From: an uncultured beta proteobacterium
GTDB lineage: Bacteria > Pseudomonadota > Gammaproteobacteria > Burkholderiales > SG8-39
Assembly (NCBI GenBank): GCA_903859155.1
Contig: CAIOLO010000010.1
Coordinates: 30,404 to 94,403 of the forward strand
Direction of reading: 5' to 3'
Length of the DNA stretch: 64,000 nt
The translations under genes were made by a program, and so were the position numbers. Shown here piece by piece: positions 12,457 to 22,461 of this stretch (position 1 is the stretch's first letter; every line of letters begins with the position of its first letter). Below the pieces are notes generated by a model. The model saw only the letters and a list, made by a program, of their open reading frames with translations. It had not been told where the DNA came from and did not search any database.

Positions 12457-14007
12457 TTAATAACTGCCGTTCTTCTTCCAATCGTCGATCGCCGCTTTCA
12501 GGGCAGCTTCGTCCTCCGCACTCATGTCCTTCTTTTCCTCAAGACGGTTCAGGATGTCGGCGTACTTGGCGCGCATATGGTCCCTGAGCGAGCGCTCGGC
12601 GGCGAGCGCCTTTTTCACTTCGACGTCGTCGAAATAGCCGTTGTTCACGGCAAACAGCGTAAGCACCATTTCAACGACCTGCATCGGCTGGTATTGTGGT
12701 TGCTTCATGAGTTCGGTCACCATGCGTCCGCGCTCGAGCTGTTTCCGGGTGGCTTCATCCAGATCCGACGCGAACTGCGCAAATGCCGCTAGTTCGCGGT
12801 ACTGGGCAAGCGCCAGGCGCACCCCGGCGCCCACATCGCGGCGCTTCATGATCTTGGTCTGTGCCGCACCGCCCACACGCGATACCGAAACACCGGCGTT
12901 GATGGCAGGACGGATGCCGGCATTGAACAGGTCGGTCTCTAGAAAGATCTGCCCGTCAGTGATTGAAATCACGTTGGTCGGCACGAACGCGGATACGTCA
13001 CCCGCCTGCGTCTCGATCACCGGCAGCGCGGTCAGCGAACCGGTCTTGCCCTTGACCGCGCCCTTGGTAAAGCGCTCCACCCAGGCTTCGGACACGCGCG
13101 CAGCGCGCTCGAGCAAACGCGAATGCAGGTAGAACACGTCACCAGGATAGGCTTCGCGTCCCGGCGGACGGCGCAGTAGCAGTGACACTTGCCGGTAGGC
13201 CCAGGCCTGCTTGGTCAGATCGTCATAAATGATGAGGGCATCCTGGCCGCGATCACGGAAATACTCGCCCATGGTGCAACCCGAATAAGGCGCGATGAAC
13301 TGCATCGCCGCGGATTCCGAGGCGGTGGCGGCCACCACAATGGTGTATTCCATGGCGCCGTGCTCTTCGAGCTTGCGCACCACGTTGGCGATGGTTGAGG
13401 CTTTCTGTCCGATGGCGACGTAGATGCAGAATAGGTCCTTGCCCTTCTGGTTGATGATGGCGTCAATCGCCACCGCGGTCTTGCCAGTCTGCCGGTCGCC
13501 GATGATCAACTCGCGCTGTCCGCGGCCCACCGGAACCATCGCGTCGATCGACTTCAATCCGGTCTGCACCGGCTGCGAAACCGACTTTCTCCAGATCACC
13601 CCGGGGGCGACCTTTTCGATCACGTCGGTTTCTTTGGCGTTAATCGGTCCCTTGCCGTCAATGGGTTGCCCCAGCGAATTGACCACGCGCCCTATCAATT
13701 CCGGGCCAATCGGCACCGACAGGATTTGGCCGGTGCATTTGACCGGATCCCCTTCGGATATATGCTCGTATTCGCCCAGAATCACCGCGCCGACCGAATC
13801 TCGCTCCAGGTTGAGTGCGAGGCCGAATGTGTTGCGAGGAAATTCCAGCATCTCTCCCTGCATCACATTGGACAGGCCGTGTACGCGGCAGATGCCGTCG
13901 GTCACCGTGACGACCGTGCCCTGGGTGCGAACGTCGGCCGAGAGCGCCAGATTGGCAATCTTCGAGCGCAGCAGTTCGCTGATTTCGGAGGGTTTCAGCT
14001 GTTGCAT
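12457..14007 (-). CDS. atpA: ATP synthase F1 alpha subunit
   Basis: [31 protein letters not shown]; operon context. Confidence 0.98.
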   Translation of the reverse strand: MQQLKPSEISELLRSKIANLALSADVRTQGTVVTVTDGICRVHGLSNVMQGEMLEFPRNTFGLALNLERDSVGAVILGEYEHISEGDPVKCTGQILSVPIGPELIGRVVNSLGQPIDGKGPINAKETDVIEKVAPGVIWRKSVSQPVQTGLKSIDAMVPVGRGQRELIIGDRQTGKTAVAIDAIINQKGKDLFCIYVAIGQKASTIANVVRKLEEHGAMEYTIVVAATASESAAMQFIAPYSGCTMGEYFRDRGQDALIIYDDLTKQAWAYRQVSLLLRRPPGREAYPGDVFYLHSRLLERAARVSEAWVERFTKGAVKGKTGSLTALPVIETQAGDVSAFVPTNVISITDGQIFLETDLFNAGIRPAINAGVSVSRVGGAAQTKIMKRRDVGAGVRLALAQYRELAAFAQFASDLDEATRKQLERGRMVTELMKQPQYQPMQVVEMVLTLFAVNNGYFDDVEVKKALAAERSLRDHMRAKYADILNRLEEKKDMSAEDEAALKAAIDDWKKNGSY

Positions 14008-14091
14008 GACAGTTCCGATATGGTGAGAGTTTTGTAAGTTCTATTGGCAAATGGCAATAGCGCGGTGCCCGGAAATTGAGAATGCACCGCT

Positions 14092-14625
14092 CTAGCTGCC
14101 CATCAATCCGTTGCGCATGGCTTCGAGCTTGCCGCGCACCGAGCCATCAATGACCTGATCACCAACGCGCACTCGGGCACCGCCAATCAACGCCTGGTCA
14201 ACGGCAACCTTGGGACGTATCTTCCGCTTGAAGCGGCGCTCCAGATCCACGACCAGCGCCGCCAGTTCAGCACCTTCAAGTGCGTAGGCGCTGGTTATTT
14301 CCGCGTCGATGGCGCCCTCGCGTTGCGCCTTCAACAGCTCAAACTGCGAAGCGATCGTGGGCAAGGCTTCAAGGCGCTTGTTCTCAATGAGAATCTGGAC
14401 CAGGCCACTGACTTCGGCTGGCCGTTTTTCCACAACCGAAAACAGGTCCGCCATTTGCGCGTCGCTGACGTTGGGATTGCCCGCAAGCTGCATTATTTCC
14501 TGTGACTGCGCTACGAACGCCAGGCTGGAGAGGGCATCGGACCAGAGCGCGAGCGTTCCAGCCTTGTCGGCCACGGCGAACGCGGCCTCGGCGTAGGGTC
14601 GCGCGATTGTGGCGACTTCTGCCAT
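14092..14625 (-). CDS. atpH: ATP synthase F1 delta subunit
   Basis: MAEVATIARPYAEAAFAVADKAG; RVRVGDQVIDGSVRGKLEAM. Confidence 0.97.
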   Translation of the reverse strand: MAEVATIARPYAEAAFAVADKAGTLALWSDALSSLAFVAQSQEIMQLAGNPNVSDAQMADLFSVVEKRPAEVSGLVQILIENKRLEALPTIASQFELLKAQREGAIDAEITSAYALEGAELAALVVDLERRFKRKIRPKVAVDQALIGGARVRVGDQVIDGSVRGKLEAMRNGLMGS

Positions 14626-14629
14626 TTGC

Positions 14630-15100
14630 TCAGATTTCTTTCTTCAACTGGGCAAGCAGTTCTACATGCGCCTGGGCATTGATCTCGCGGCGCAGGATCT
14701 TTTCCGCACCCGCGACCGCCAGAGCGGCCACCTGTTCGCGCAACGCCTCGCGGGCCCGTGACACTTCCTGCTCGATTTCTGCCTTGGCCGCTGCCTTTTC
14801 ACGGCCGCCTTCGTCGCGCGCTGCCAGCTTCGCCTCTTCGATCATCTGCGAAGCACGCTTCTCAGCCTGGCCGATGATATCCCCGGCGCGGCTACGCGCC
14901 TTGCCGATTTCCTCGTCAGCCTGCTTCGAGGAAAACTCGAGGGCCTGCTTGCCTTTTTCGGCGGCAGCCAAGCCGTCGGCAATGGTTTTCTGGCGAGTCT
15001 CTATCGCGGTCAACAAGTGAGGCCAGATGAATTTGGCCGAAAACCAGATGAACGCAAGAAAGACAACTGCCTGTGCGAAAAGAGTCGCGTTAATGTTCAT
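14630..15100 (-). CDS. atpF: ATP synthase F0 b subunit
   Basis: [29 protein letters not shown], coiled coil. Confidence 0.97.
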   Translation of the reverse strand: MNINATLFAQAVVFLAFIWFSAKFIWPHLLTAIETRQKTIADGLAAAEKGKQALEFSSKQADEEIGKARSRAGDIIGQAEKRASQMIEEAKLAARDEGGREKAAAKAEIEQEVSRAREALREQVAALAVAGAEKILRREINAQAHVELLAQLKKEI

Positions 15101-15139
15101 ACGTATTCCCCGAACGGGAAGAGCGGCGCAAGGCCGCGA

Positions 15140-15415
<276 letters not shown>

Positions 15416-15456
15416 TTACGTTCCTTTCCTTAGCTGCAAGACGATTGAATCGAAAA

Positions 15457-16281
15457 TTAGTGGTGCTGGTGGGCCATCGAGATATAGACGATAGTGAGCA
15501 TCATGAACACATAAGCCTGCAAGGCGACAATCAGTATGTGAAATACCGCCCACGCCCAGGCCAGTCCCATGGAGACAAACAGGCCAATGTAATAGTCGTT
15601 GCTCCAGGCGCTGTTGGCCGCCCACATCCACAGCAGCAAAAATATCATCTCCCCTGCGTACATGTTGCCGAAAAGCCGCAGCGAATGCGAAAGGGGTTTG
15701 GAAATGTATTCGATAAGATTGAACAGCAGATTGAACGCCCATACCAGCGGATTGGAGCCGAACGGCGAACAAAACAGCTCGTGGATCCAGCCACCAAAGC
15801 CTTTGACTTTAATTGCGAAAAAAACCGTCAACGCTAGGACGGTGAGCGACAGGGCGAAGGTGGTATTGACATCCGAGGTGGGCACGATACGGAAGCCGTG
15901 TTCGCTGATCGAATGCGTACCCAGCGCTATCCAGTCCACTGGCAGGAAATCCATGGAATTCATCAGTAACACCCAGATGAACACGGTCAGGGCCGCCGGC
16001 GCGACAAAAGCGTGGCGCTCGTGCTTGAAAACTCCCTTGGTCTGGTTGTCGATGAAATCGAACACCAATTCAATGAAAGCCTGACGCTTGCCGGGTACAC
16101 CGGCGGTCGCTCCCCGGGCGATCCACCAGAACAGCCCGAAACCGACAACACCCAGCAATATGGACACAGATATAGAGTCCATATTCAGCGTCCAAAAGCT
16201 GCCATCGCCTACCTGCTTGCCAAAGAAGGACAGGTGGTGATTGATATACTCGTTTGGGGTGAGTTCTGTTCCGGAAGCCAT
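15457..16281 (-). CDS. atpB: ATP synthase F0 a subunit
   Basis: [35 protein letters not shown]. Confidence 0.97.
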   Translation of the reverse strand: MASGTELTPNEYINHHLSFFGKQVGDGSFWTLNMDSISVSILLGVVGFGLFWWIARGATAGVPGKRQAFIELVFDFIDNQTKGVFKHERHAFVAPAALTVFIWVLLMNSMDFLPVDWIALGTHSISEHGFRIVPTSDVNTTFALSLTVLALTVFFAIKVKGFGGWIHELFCSPFGSNPLVWAFNLLFNLIEYISKPLSHSLRLFGNMYAGEMIFLLLWMWAANSAWSNDYYIGLFVSMGLAWAWAVFHILIVALQAYVFMMLTIVYISMAHQHH

Positions 16282-16290
16282 GTCTAATAT

Positions 16291-16689
16291 TCAGCTGGTT
16301 TTTTGCGTTTTCTCGCGAACCAGAATTGCCATCGTAAAAATAAAAGCCGTCACAATAAAAGCGCCGATCAATCCGCCCGGCACCACCTGCTTGTACGCCG
16401 CGAACGCCAGCACCAGCAAAGCCAGCATCAACCCGATCCTAACCGCCTCAGCGACAATTGCCACAACCAGCATGTCCGCCGCAGTTCTTGCCTTGCCGCG
16501 CTGTATCAGCAATCCCGCTGCAATTCCTGCCACTATGGTGGTCGCCCCCCCCAAAACGGCGGAAATCGCTCCATGCATCCCGGCAACCAGTGCGGCAATC
16601 ACCGCGATTACCGCTGTTGCCAGCGCCTGCCACCACAATACGGTTTTGAGCGCCTTGCTCCGCAGGCCTAGCATTCCGGATCGCACCAC
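16291..16689 (-). CDS. atpI: ATP synthase subunit I
   Basis: Small TM protein at the head of the atp operon. Confidence 0.85.
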   Translation of the reverse strand: MVRSGMLGLRSKALKTVLWWQALATAVIAVIAALVAGMHGAISAVLGGATTIVAGIAAGLLIQRGKARTAADMLVVAIVAEAVRIGLMLALLVLAFAAYKQVVPGGLIGAFIVTAFIFTMAILVREKTQKTS

Positions 16690-16779
16690 ACATGCTGCGG
16701 TGCCGCAAAGGCTTGGATTCTAATCGTTTAGAGGGCCTGACGTCAATTTTGAGTGAACGCCCATCCAGCACATCCACTG

Positions 16780-18183
16780 TCAGCGGGGGTAGCAGCTTTC
16801 GATTTGTCGCAGCAGTTTGCCGGCATCCTCAGGCCGGCCAAGGACCCCGAGAGCGGCGTTACAGAGAGAATCCGCGCTTTCGGCCGAGAGTAAAGGGTAG
16901 AGCACGCGACGGTATTTTTCACGCACCTGGGATTCATCGAACGGCCTCCCGGGATCTCCCGGAATTTCGGTAACCAGCGATTGCCTATCGCCATCTCGAG
17001 TCCGTATTTCAATACGTGCGGGCCAAGTGCGCGGGAAATGTTCCATCAATTTCTCGTCGGCCTCCACACTGATTTTTGCAAGCATGTCCACAAATGCCTG
17101 CGGCGTCGACGCTGGCGCGTAATCAAGCCGGTACATTATTTCCGGCGCCAGCGCCGCCAGCACCAACTGGTAGGGAAGACTGGTCATGTGGGAGCCGCGA
17201 TCACCGGGAATAACGCCATGGTTGACCATTGCGAGGTACGCCGGGGGAACGGCCACCTTGATAGCTTCGATCAGCGAGGAATCCAGACCACCCTGCAGCA
17301 ACTCCTTTAAACCCTGCGCCGCAGCCATGGTCTGGCGGGCGGCACACCAGGGCTTGAAGCCCACATCGAGAACCGCCGCATGCTTGCCAAGGTTAGATAG
17401 CAGCCGCGCGCCATCTATTTTGAGCCCGTAGACTGCGTGAAACGGCTTGTCCAGCAAGGTCAGATCAGCGGTAAACCCCTCTTGCGCCGCAAAGGCAGCC
17501 ATGACGCCATTGCGTACCGCGCCACCCAGGAGCAGCCAGCGTGCCATCTTTCCGCTTTGTTGACCGACGTTGGGGGAAGCAACCACCAAGGCTAGACCCA
17601 GCGCGTGTGCGGTGAGCTTGTCGTCCAGACCCAACAGGCGTGAGGCCACAGCTGCGGCGCCGAATGGCGCATTGAAATAGGTGGGCCAAATACCGCGATA
17701 CAGTATCGAGGCTCCGCCCATTTCCTCGCCAAGTCGAACCATTGCGTCGTAGCCCGCGCTGATGGCCTCTTCGAGCGCCGACCGACTGCTATTGCCCAGT
17801 GCGCCTGCAATGCTCAAAGCTGCTGGAACCACCAAGGCGCCTGGCGTGGTACCCGCCGCCAGATGAATATCATCTATTTCGCTCAGTCGCGTTAAGGCGC
17901 AATGAAGTTGCACTCGCCCCATGAGCCCCGCCCCAACAGGACCCGCGTCACCCTTTGCGGCTGCCGCCAGCAGTTCTTTCCCCTCGTGCGTATGCGCGCC
18001 AGCGACCCAGGCTAAAACGGCGTCGGCCACGTGCAATCGCAGGATTTCGCGCACGGGATCGGTAAGTCCAGCGCCAGCGCCGCTCACAATGTGAGCACCA
18101 AGATGCCCAAGAGTACTCATATCACCCCCAAAGGATTGTCCGTATCCGGATATGTCATCAATTGAATCGGCGCTACGCATCAT
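16780..18183 (-). CDS. MmgE/PrpD family protein
   Basis: LHVADAVLAWVAGAHT, AGYDAMVRLGE, FKPWCAARQTMAAAQ. Confidence 0.85.
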   Translation of the reverse strand: MMRSADSIDDISGYGQSFGGDMSTLGHLGAHIVSGAGAGLTDPVREILRLHVADAVLAWVAGAHTHEGKELLAAAAKGDAGPVGAGLMGRVQLHCALTRLSEIDDIHLAAGTTPGALVVPAALSIAGALGNSSRSALEEAISAGYDAMVRLGEEMGGASILYRGIWPTYFNAPFGAAAVASRLLGLDDKLTAHALGLALVVASPNVGQQSGKMARWLLLGGAVRNGVMAAFAAQEGFTADLTLLDKPFHAVYGLKIDGARLLSNLGKHAAVLDVGFKPWCAARQTMAAAQGLKELLQGGLDSSLIEAIKVAVPPAYLAMVNHGVIPGDRGSHMTSLPYQLVLAALAPEIMYRLDYAPASTPQAFVDMLAKISVEADEKLMEHFPRTWPARIEIRTRDGDRQSLVTEIPGDPGRPFDESQVREKYRRVLYPLLSAESADSLCNAALGVLGRPEDAGKLLRQIESCYPR

Positions 18184-18204
18184 TTACGCGCCTCCGGTGT
18201 CCTG

Positions 18205-19662
18205 CTACTGCCTCCAGAAACCCGGCGTAAATACCACCAGCAACGTCATGAGCTCCAATCGCCCCAGCAACATTGCCATGGTGCACAACCAAGTCTGCAA
18301 ATCATTCAGGACCGCATAGGTAGTGGCCGGACCAACCTGCGCGAGGCCAGGCCCGGTGTTGTTGACGCATACGATAATTGCCGAGAAGGCGGTCAAGATA
18401 TCCAGCCCTGATGCGGCCAACAACATGGTGAGCGCAATGATCGTGCCGCCATAAACCAGCATGAACGCCAGCACCGCGAACACGATGTTGTTCTCAACCA
18501 CCTCCCCGGCCAGCTTCACCGGTATGTAGGCGCGCGGATGCACGATGCGCTTGAGTTCACGCAACGCCTGTTTAACCATGATCACCGCACGCACCATTTT
18601 TATGCCTCCGCCAGTGGATCCCGAGCACGTGGCAAAACAGCACAGGAACAGCATCCATACCGGCGCAAAAATGGGCCACTGATAGTAGTCGGTGTTTGCA
18701 AACCCGGTGGTTGTGGCAATTGACACCACATTGAAGCTGGCAAAACGCAGAGCTGTCCAGAAATCCGCATAAACCTGGTTTCCCAGCAAAAACCAGGCAA
18801 TCCCGAAGCAGGAAAAAATGACCACCGCTAAAAACCACCTGGCTTCAGGATCGGCGATATAGGGAACGAACCGGCGTCTGCGGAATGCGACGAAATGTGT
18901 GCCGAAATTGATGCCGGCGACCAGCATGAACAATATGGTCACTGCTTCGATGGCCGGGGAGTTCCAGAAACCGAAACTCTCATCATGCGTGGAAAATCCG
19001 CCCAAACCCATGGTCGAAAAGGCATGCACGACGGCATCAAACCAGGACATGCCGGCCACCTTCAATCCGACGATACATGCGAGCGTAATCAGGGCGTATA
19101 CCGCCCAAAGACCCTTCGCGGTTTCGGCAATTCGCGGGGTAAGCTTGGCATCTTTCATCGGTCCGGGCGTCTCCGCCCTGAATATCTGGCTGCCACCGAC
19201 ACCCAGCAGCGGCAATATCGCCACCGCGAGAACCACCACGCCCATGCCACCGAGCCAGACCAGAAACATGCGCCAGAAATTGATCGACGGAGGCAATGCG
19301 TCCAATCCGGAAAAAACGGTGGCCCCTGTCGTGGTCAACCCCGACACGGTTTCAAAATAGGCATCCGTGAATGACAACTGTGGAAGAAAAATCATCAGTG
19401 GCAGCGTGGCGAAGGCGGGCAGCACCGTCCAGACCAGCGCCACGAGAAGAAATCCGTCTCGCGATTGCAACTCACGACGGTCATGGCGCGTCGCCGCCCA
19501 TATCCCGAGGCCAGCGGCCAATGTCATCAGGACCGCTTCGTCGTAGGCGTGCTGGGCTGCGTCCTCCATGAAGAATGAAACCGCTGCGGGAACCGCCATG
19601 GCGATCGCAAAAATCATCAGGACGACGCCCAGGACATTGAGTACCGGAAGGACTCGAACCAT
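18205..19662 (-). CDS. trkH: Trk potassium uptake membrane protein
   Basis: Multi-TM; selectivity-filter-like segments VSGLTTTGATVF, FSTMGLGGFSTHD, STGGGIKMVRA. Confidence 0.93.
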   Translation of the reverse strand: MVRVLPVLNVLGVVLMIFAIAMAVPAAVSFFMEDAAQHAYDEAVLMTLAAGLGIWAATRHDRRELQSRDGFLLVALVWTVLPAFATLPLMIFLPQLSFTDAYFETVSGLTTTGATVFSGLDALPPSINFWRMFLVWLGGMGVVVLAVAILPLLGVGGSQIFRAETPGPMKDAKLTPRIAETAKGLWAVYALITLACIVGLKVAGMSWFDAVVHAFSTMGLGGFSTHDESFGFWNSPAIEAVTILFMLVAGINFGTHFVAFRRRRFVPYIADPEARWFLAVVIFSCFGIAWFLLGNQVYADFWTALRFASFNVVSIATTTGFANTDYYQWPIFAPVWMLFLCCFATCSGSTGGGIKMVRAVIMVKQALRELKRIVHPRAYIPVKLAGEVVENNIVFAVLAFMLVYGGTIIALTMLLAASGLDILTAFSAIIVCVNNTGPGLAQVGPATTYAVLNDLQTWLCTMAMLLGRLELMTLLVVFTPGFWRQ

Positions 19663-19685
19663 TTCCGCAGCTTACTTTTCGCGTG

Positions 19686-21059
19686 TCATAGGAAGCCGAT
19701 ACCAACCTGGAAAAGCTTCTCGACGCTGGGCAGAAGCTTCTTGTTGGTGACGAATATGATGACATGGTCATCAGCCTGCACCTCGGTATCGTGATGCGCC
19801 ATGATTACGCGCTCCCCCCGCACCAGGGCGCCGATGGTCGATCCTTTTGGTAGATCGATCTGCTCAATGCGTCGCCCGACCAGCTTGCATGAACTCGCAT
19901 CCCCGTGCACCACTGCTTCAAGCGCTTCGGCAGCACCGCGTCGCAGCGAGTGGACCTGTGTGACGTCACCGCGACGCACGTGCGCCAACAACGATCCGAT
20001 GGTGGTCTGCGCAGGCGAAATCGCAATGTCGATCTGGCCGGCCTGCAACAGATCGACATAAGAGCGCCGATTGATGAGCGAGATGACACGCCGGGCGCCG
20101 AAGCGCTTGGCCAGCAGACAGCTCATGATGTTGTTTTCATCATCGTTGGTGACCGCGACGAAAACATCCATCTCCTCGATATTCTCGCTCTCCAGCAGCG
20201 ACTCATCGGTTGCATCGCCCTGCAGGACCAGGGCCTTGTTGAGCGCGCCAGAAAGGATCTCGCAGCGACGCTTGTTGTGTTCCACGATTTTGACCAGGTA
20301 ATCGCGCTCCAGGGCGCGCGCCAGCCGCAAACCGATGTTGCCCCCGCCAGCGATCATGACGCGGCGCACCGGCTTGTCCATGCGGCGCAATTCGCGCATG
20401 ACCTGGCGGATTTCGTGCGTGGCGGACATGCAAAACACCTCATCCCCGGCTTCGATGACGGTATCACCCTCGGGCACGATGGGGCGGTCGCCTCGGAAAA
20501 TTGCCGCCACCCGAGCGTCAACCGATGGGATATGTTGTTTCAGGTCGCTCAACTGGTGACCGACCAGCGGCCCCCCCTGAAAAGCCTTGACTGCCACCAG
20601 ACTCACCTTCCCGTTGGCAAATTCCAGAACCTGCAGCGCCTCGGGAAACTGCACCAACTTGAAAATGTAGTCGGTAAGTATCTGCTCCGGACAGATCACC
20701 AGATCGACGGCAAAGGTCTCAGGACTGAAGATTCGCTCGTTTTCCAGAAAATCGGTGGCTCGGATTCGTGCAATCCGGGTGGGTACATTGAACAGTGCGT
20801 GCGCAAGCTTGCAGGCAACCAGATTGGTTTCGTCGCTCTGGGTTACTGCAATCAGCATGTCCGCGTCCTCGATTCCGGCTTGGGCCAAAACCGAAGGATG
20901 TGCGGCGTTGCCGGCGAAGGTGCGTAAGTCCAGGCGATCCTGCAACTCGTGCAGGCGCTGGTTGTCCGTGTCGACAACGGTTATGTCATTTTGCTCCGAC
21001 ACCAAGCCCTCGGCGACCGATGAGCCCACCTGTCCCGCCCCCAGGATGACAATCTTCAA
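19686..21059 (-). CDS. trkA: Trk system NAD-binding protein
   Basis: Duplicated RCK/Rossmann units MKIVILGAGQVGSSVAEGL and VMIAGGGNIGLRLA. Confidence 0.95.
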   Translation of the reverse strand: MKIVILGAGQVGSSVAEGLVSEQNDITVVDTDNQRLHELQDRLDLRTFAGNAAHPSVLAQAGIEDADMLIAVTQSDETNLVACKLAHALFNVPTRIARIRATDFLENERIFSPETFAVDLVICPEQILTDYIFKLVQFPEALQVLEFANGKVSLVAVKAFQGGPLVGHQLSDLKQHIPSVDARVAAIFRGDRPIVPEGDTVIEAGDEVFCMSATHEIRQVMRELRRMDKPVRRVMIAGGGNIGLRLARALERDYLVKIVEHNKRRCEILSGALNKALVLQGDATDESLLESENIEEMDVFVAVTNDDENNIMSCLLAKRFGARRVISLINRRSYVDLLQAGQIDIAISPAQTTIGSLLAHVRRGDVTQVHSLRRGAAEALEAVVHGDASSCKLVGRRIEQIDLPKGSTIGALVRGERVIMAHHDTEVQADDHVIIFVTNKKLLPSVEKLFQVGIGFL

Positions 21060-21196
21060 TTAAACATCCCCTTAATATCCTGCTCCGGCCGGACTTTCAA
21101 CAACATGGCTGTTTTGCCGAAATGCGGCCCGGTTGCAGCTGAACGGCAAGCATTCTAGGCGCATTGACAAGCAATACCATCACGGAGACTAGCCAG

Positions 21197-22450
21197 TCAA
21201 TCCTGCGGTCCTTCGTCGCGTCGGCCAGCCTGAATGCCGATTTGTTTCAGTTTGCGATAAAGATGGGTTCTTTCCAGGCCGCTTTTCTCCGCCACCCTGG
21301 CAATGTTGTTGTTCTCAAGCGCCAGATGGTGCTCGAAATAGATGCGCTCAAACGCCTCGCGTGCCTCGCGCAATGGTTGGTCCAGCGATACACCGGGGTT
21401 ACTTGCGTGCAATTGCAATTCGCGCAGAACCCGCTCCGCATCGGCGGCGCCGATCTCCTCATCCAGCGAGGTAAGGGCAAGATTGCGCGAAGCCGCCTGA
21501 AGGCTCTCGAGATTTCCCGGCCAGTGGTATTGGCGCAAAACGTTCAGCGCCGAGGTCGCAAATCGCCTCTGCGGGCAGTAACGGGCTTCGACGAGTTGGC
21601 GCAGCATCTGCACGGCGATCTCCGGAATATCTTCCACATATTCACGCAATGCAGGCAGACCAATGCTCAGTTCGGACAATCGGGAAAGCAAAACCGGATC
21701 GAATCCATGTTCCCGCTCCAATAGCCCGGGATCCAAGGCGGTAAACGAAATCGGCCGCACCTTGCCGCGATCCGGGCGAGCCAGCAGAAAAGCCAGATGC
21801 CGCTGCTGGTTCTGCGTCAAATTCGCCAATTCCTCGATGAACAGAATGGCGCCTGTGGCCTGCGCAAGAGTCTCCCGAGATGCATCGGACAACACCTCTT
21901 CACCCACCAGCCATTGCGTTCCCGCCTTTTGCATAAACCTTGCAAAAGGCTCGGGATGGGCTCCCCTTTCCCCGCGAAACAACAGCGGCGACGAGGAGGT
22001 GGCAAGCTGCGAAAGACGCTTTTTCAGATCGGCAAGCAGCACAGAACGCCCGAAATTCGCAAGTGACAAAGTTGCCGGACGGACATCGCGGGCGCGCAAA
22101 GACTTCTTTACCGTCGCCAGAAGCTTTTGCAGGGCAATGGGTTTTTCCAGAAAATCCTGCGCACCAATGCGCGTAGCCTCAACGGCGGTTTCAATGGTTC
22201 CATGGCCGGACATCATCACCACCGGCATTGTCAATTCGCCACCGGCCGCCCATTCCTTGATCAAGGTAATGCCGTCGGTATCCGGCATCCAAATATCCAG
22301 GAGCACAAGATCCGGCCGACCGCGCGCCCGAATTTCGCGCGCCTGCTTGGCATCTTCCGCGAGAAGGACATCATGCCCCTCATCGGAGAGAATTTCCGAT
22401 AACAGTTCGCGAATGCCGATTTCGTCGTCTACAACCAGAATTTGCGCCAT
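21197..22450 (-). CDS. NtrX-like response regulator with degenerate AAA+ domain
   Basis: Receiver domain MAQILVVDDEIGIRELL, VLLDIWMPDTDG; C-terminal Fis-type HTH NNIARVAEKSGLERTHLYRKLKQ; pairs with NtrY-like kinase. Confidence 0.85.
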   Translation of the reverse strand: MAQILVVDDEIGIRELLSEILSDEGHDVLLAEDAKQAREIRARGRPDLVLLDIWMPDTDGITLIKEWAAGGELTMPVVMMSGHGTIETAVEATRIGAQDFLEKPIALQKLLATVKKSLRARDVRPATLSLANFGRSVLLADLKKRLSQLATSSSPLLFRGERGAHPEPFARFMQKAGTQWLVGEEVLSDASRETLAQATGAILFIEELANLTQNQQRHLAFLLARPDRGKVRPISFTALDPGLLEREHGFDPVLLSRLSELSIGLPALREYVEDIPEIAVQMLRQLVEARYCPQRRFATSALNVLRQYHWPGNLESLQAASRNLALTSLDEEIGAADAERVLRELQLHASNPGVSLDQPLREAREAFERIYFEHHLALENNNIARVAEKSGLERTHLYRKLKQIGIQAGRRDEGPQD

Positions 22451-22461
22451 GACTTTCGCTT

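Noticed and set aside
19905-20927. 340-aa ORF on the + strand
   Set aside because: Antisense to trkA
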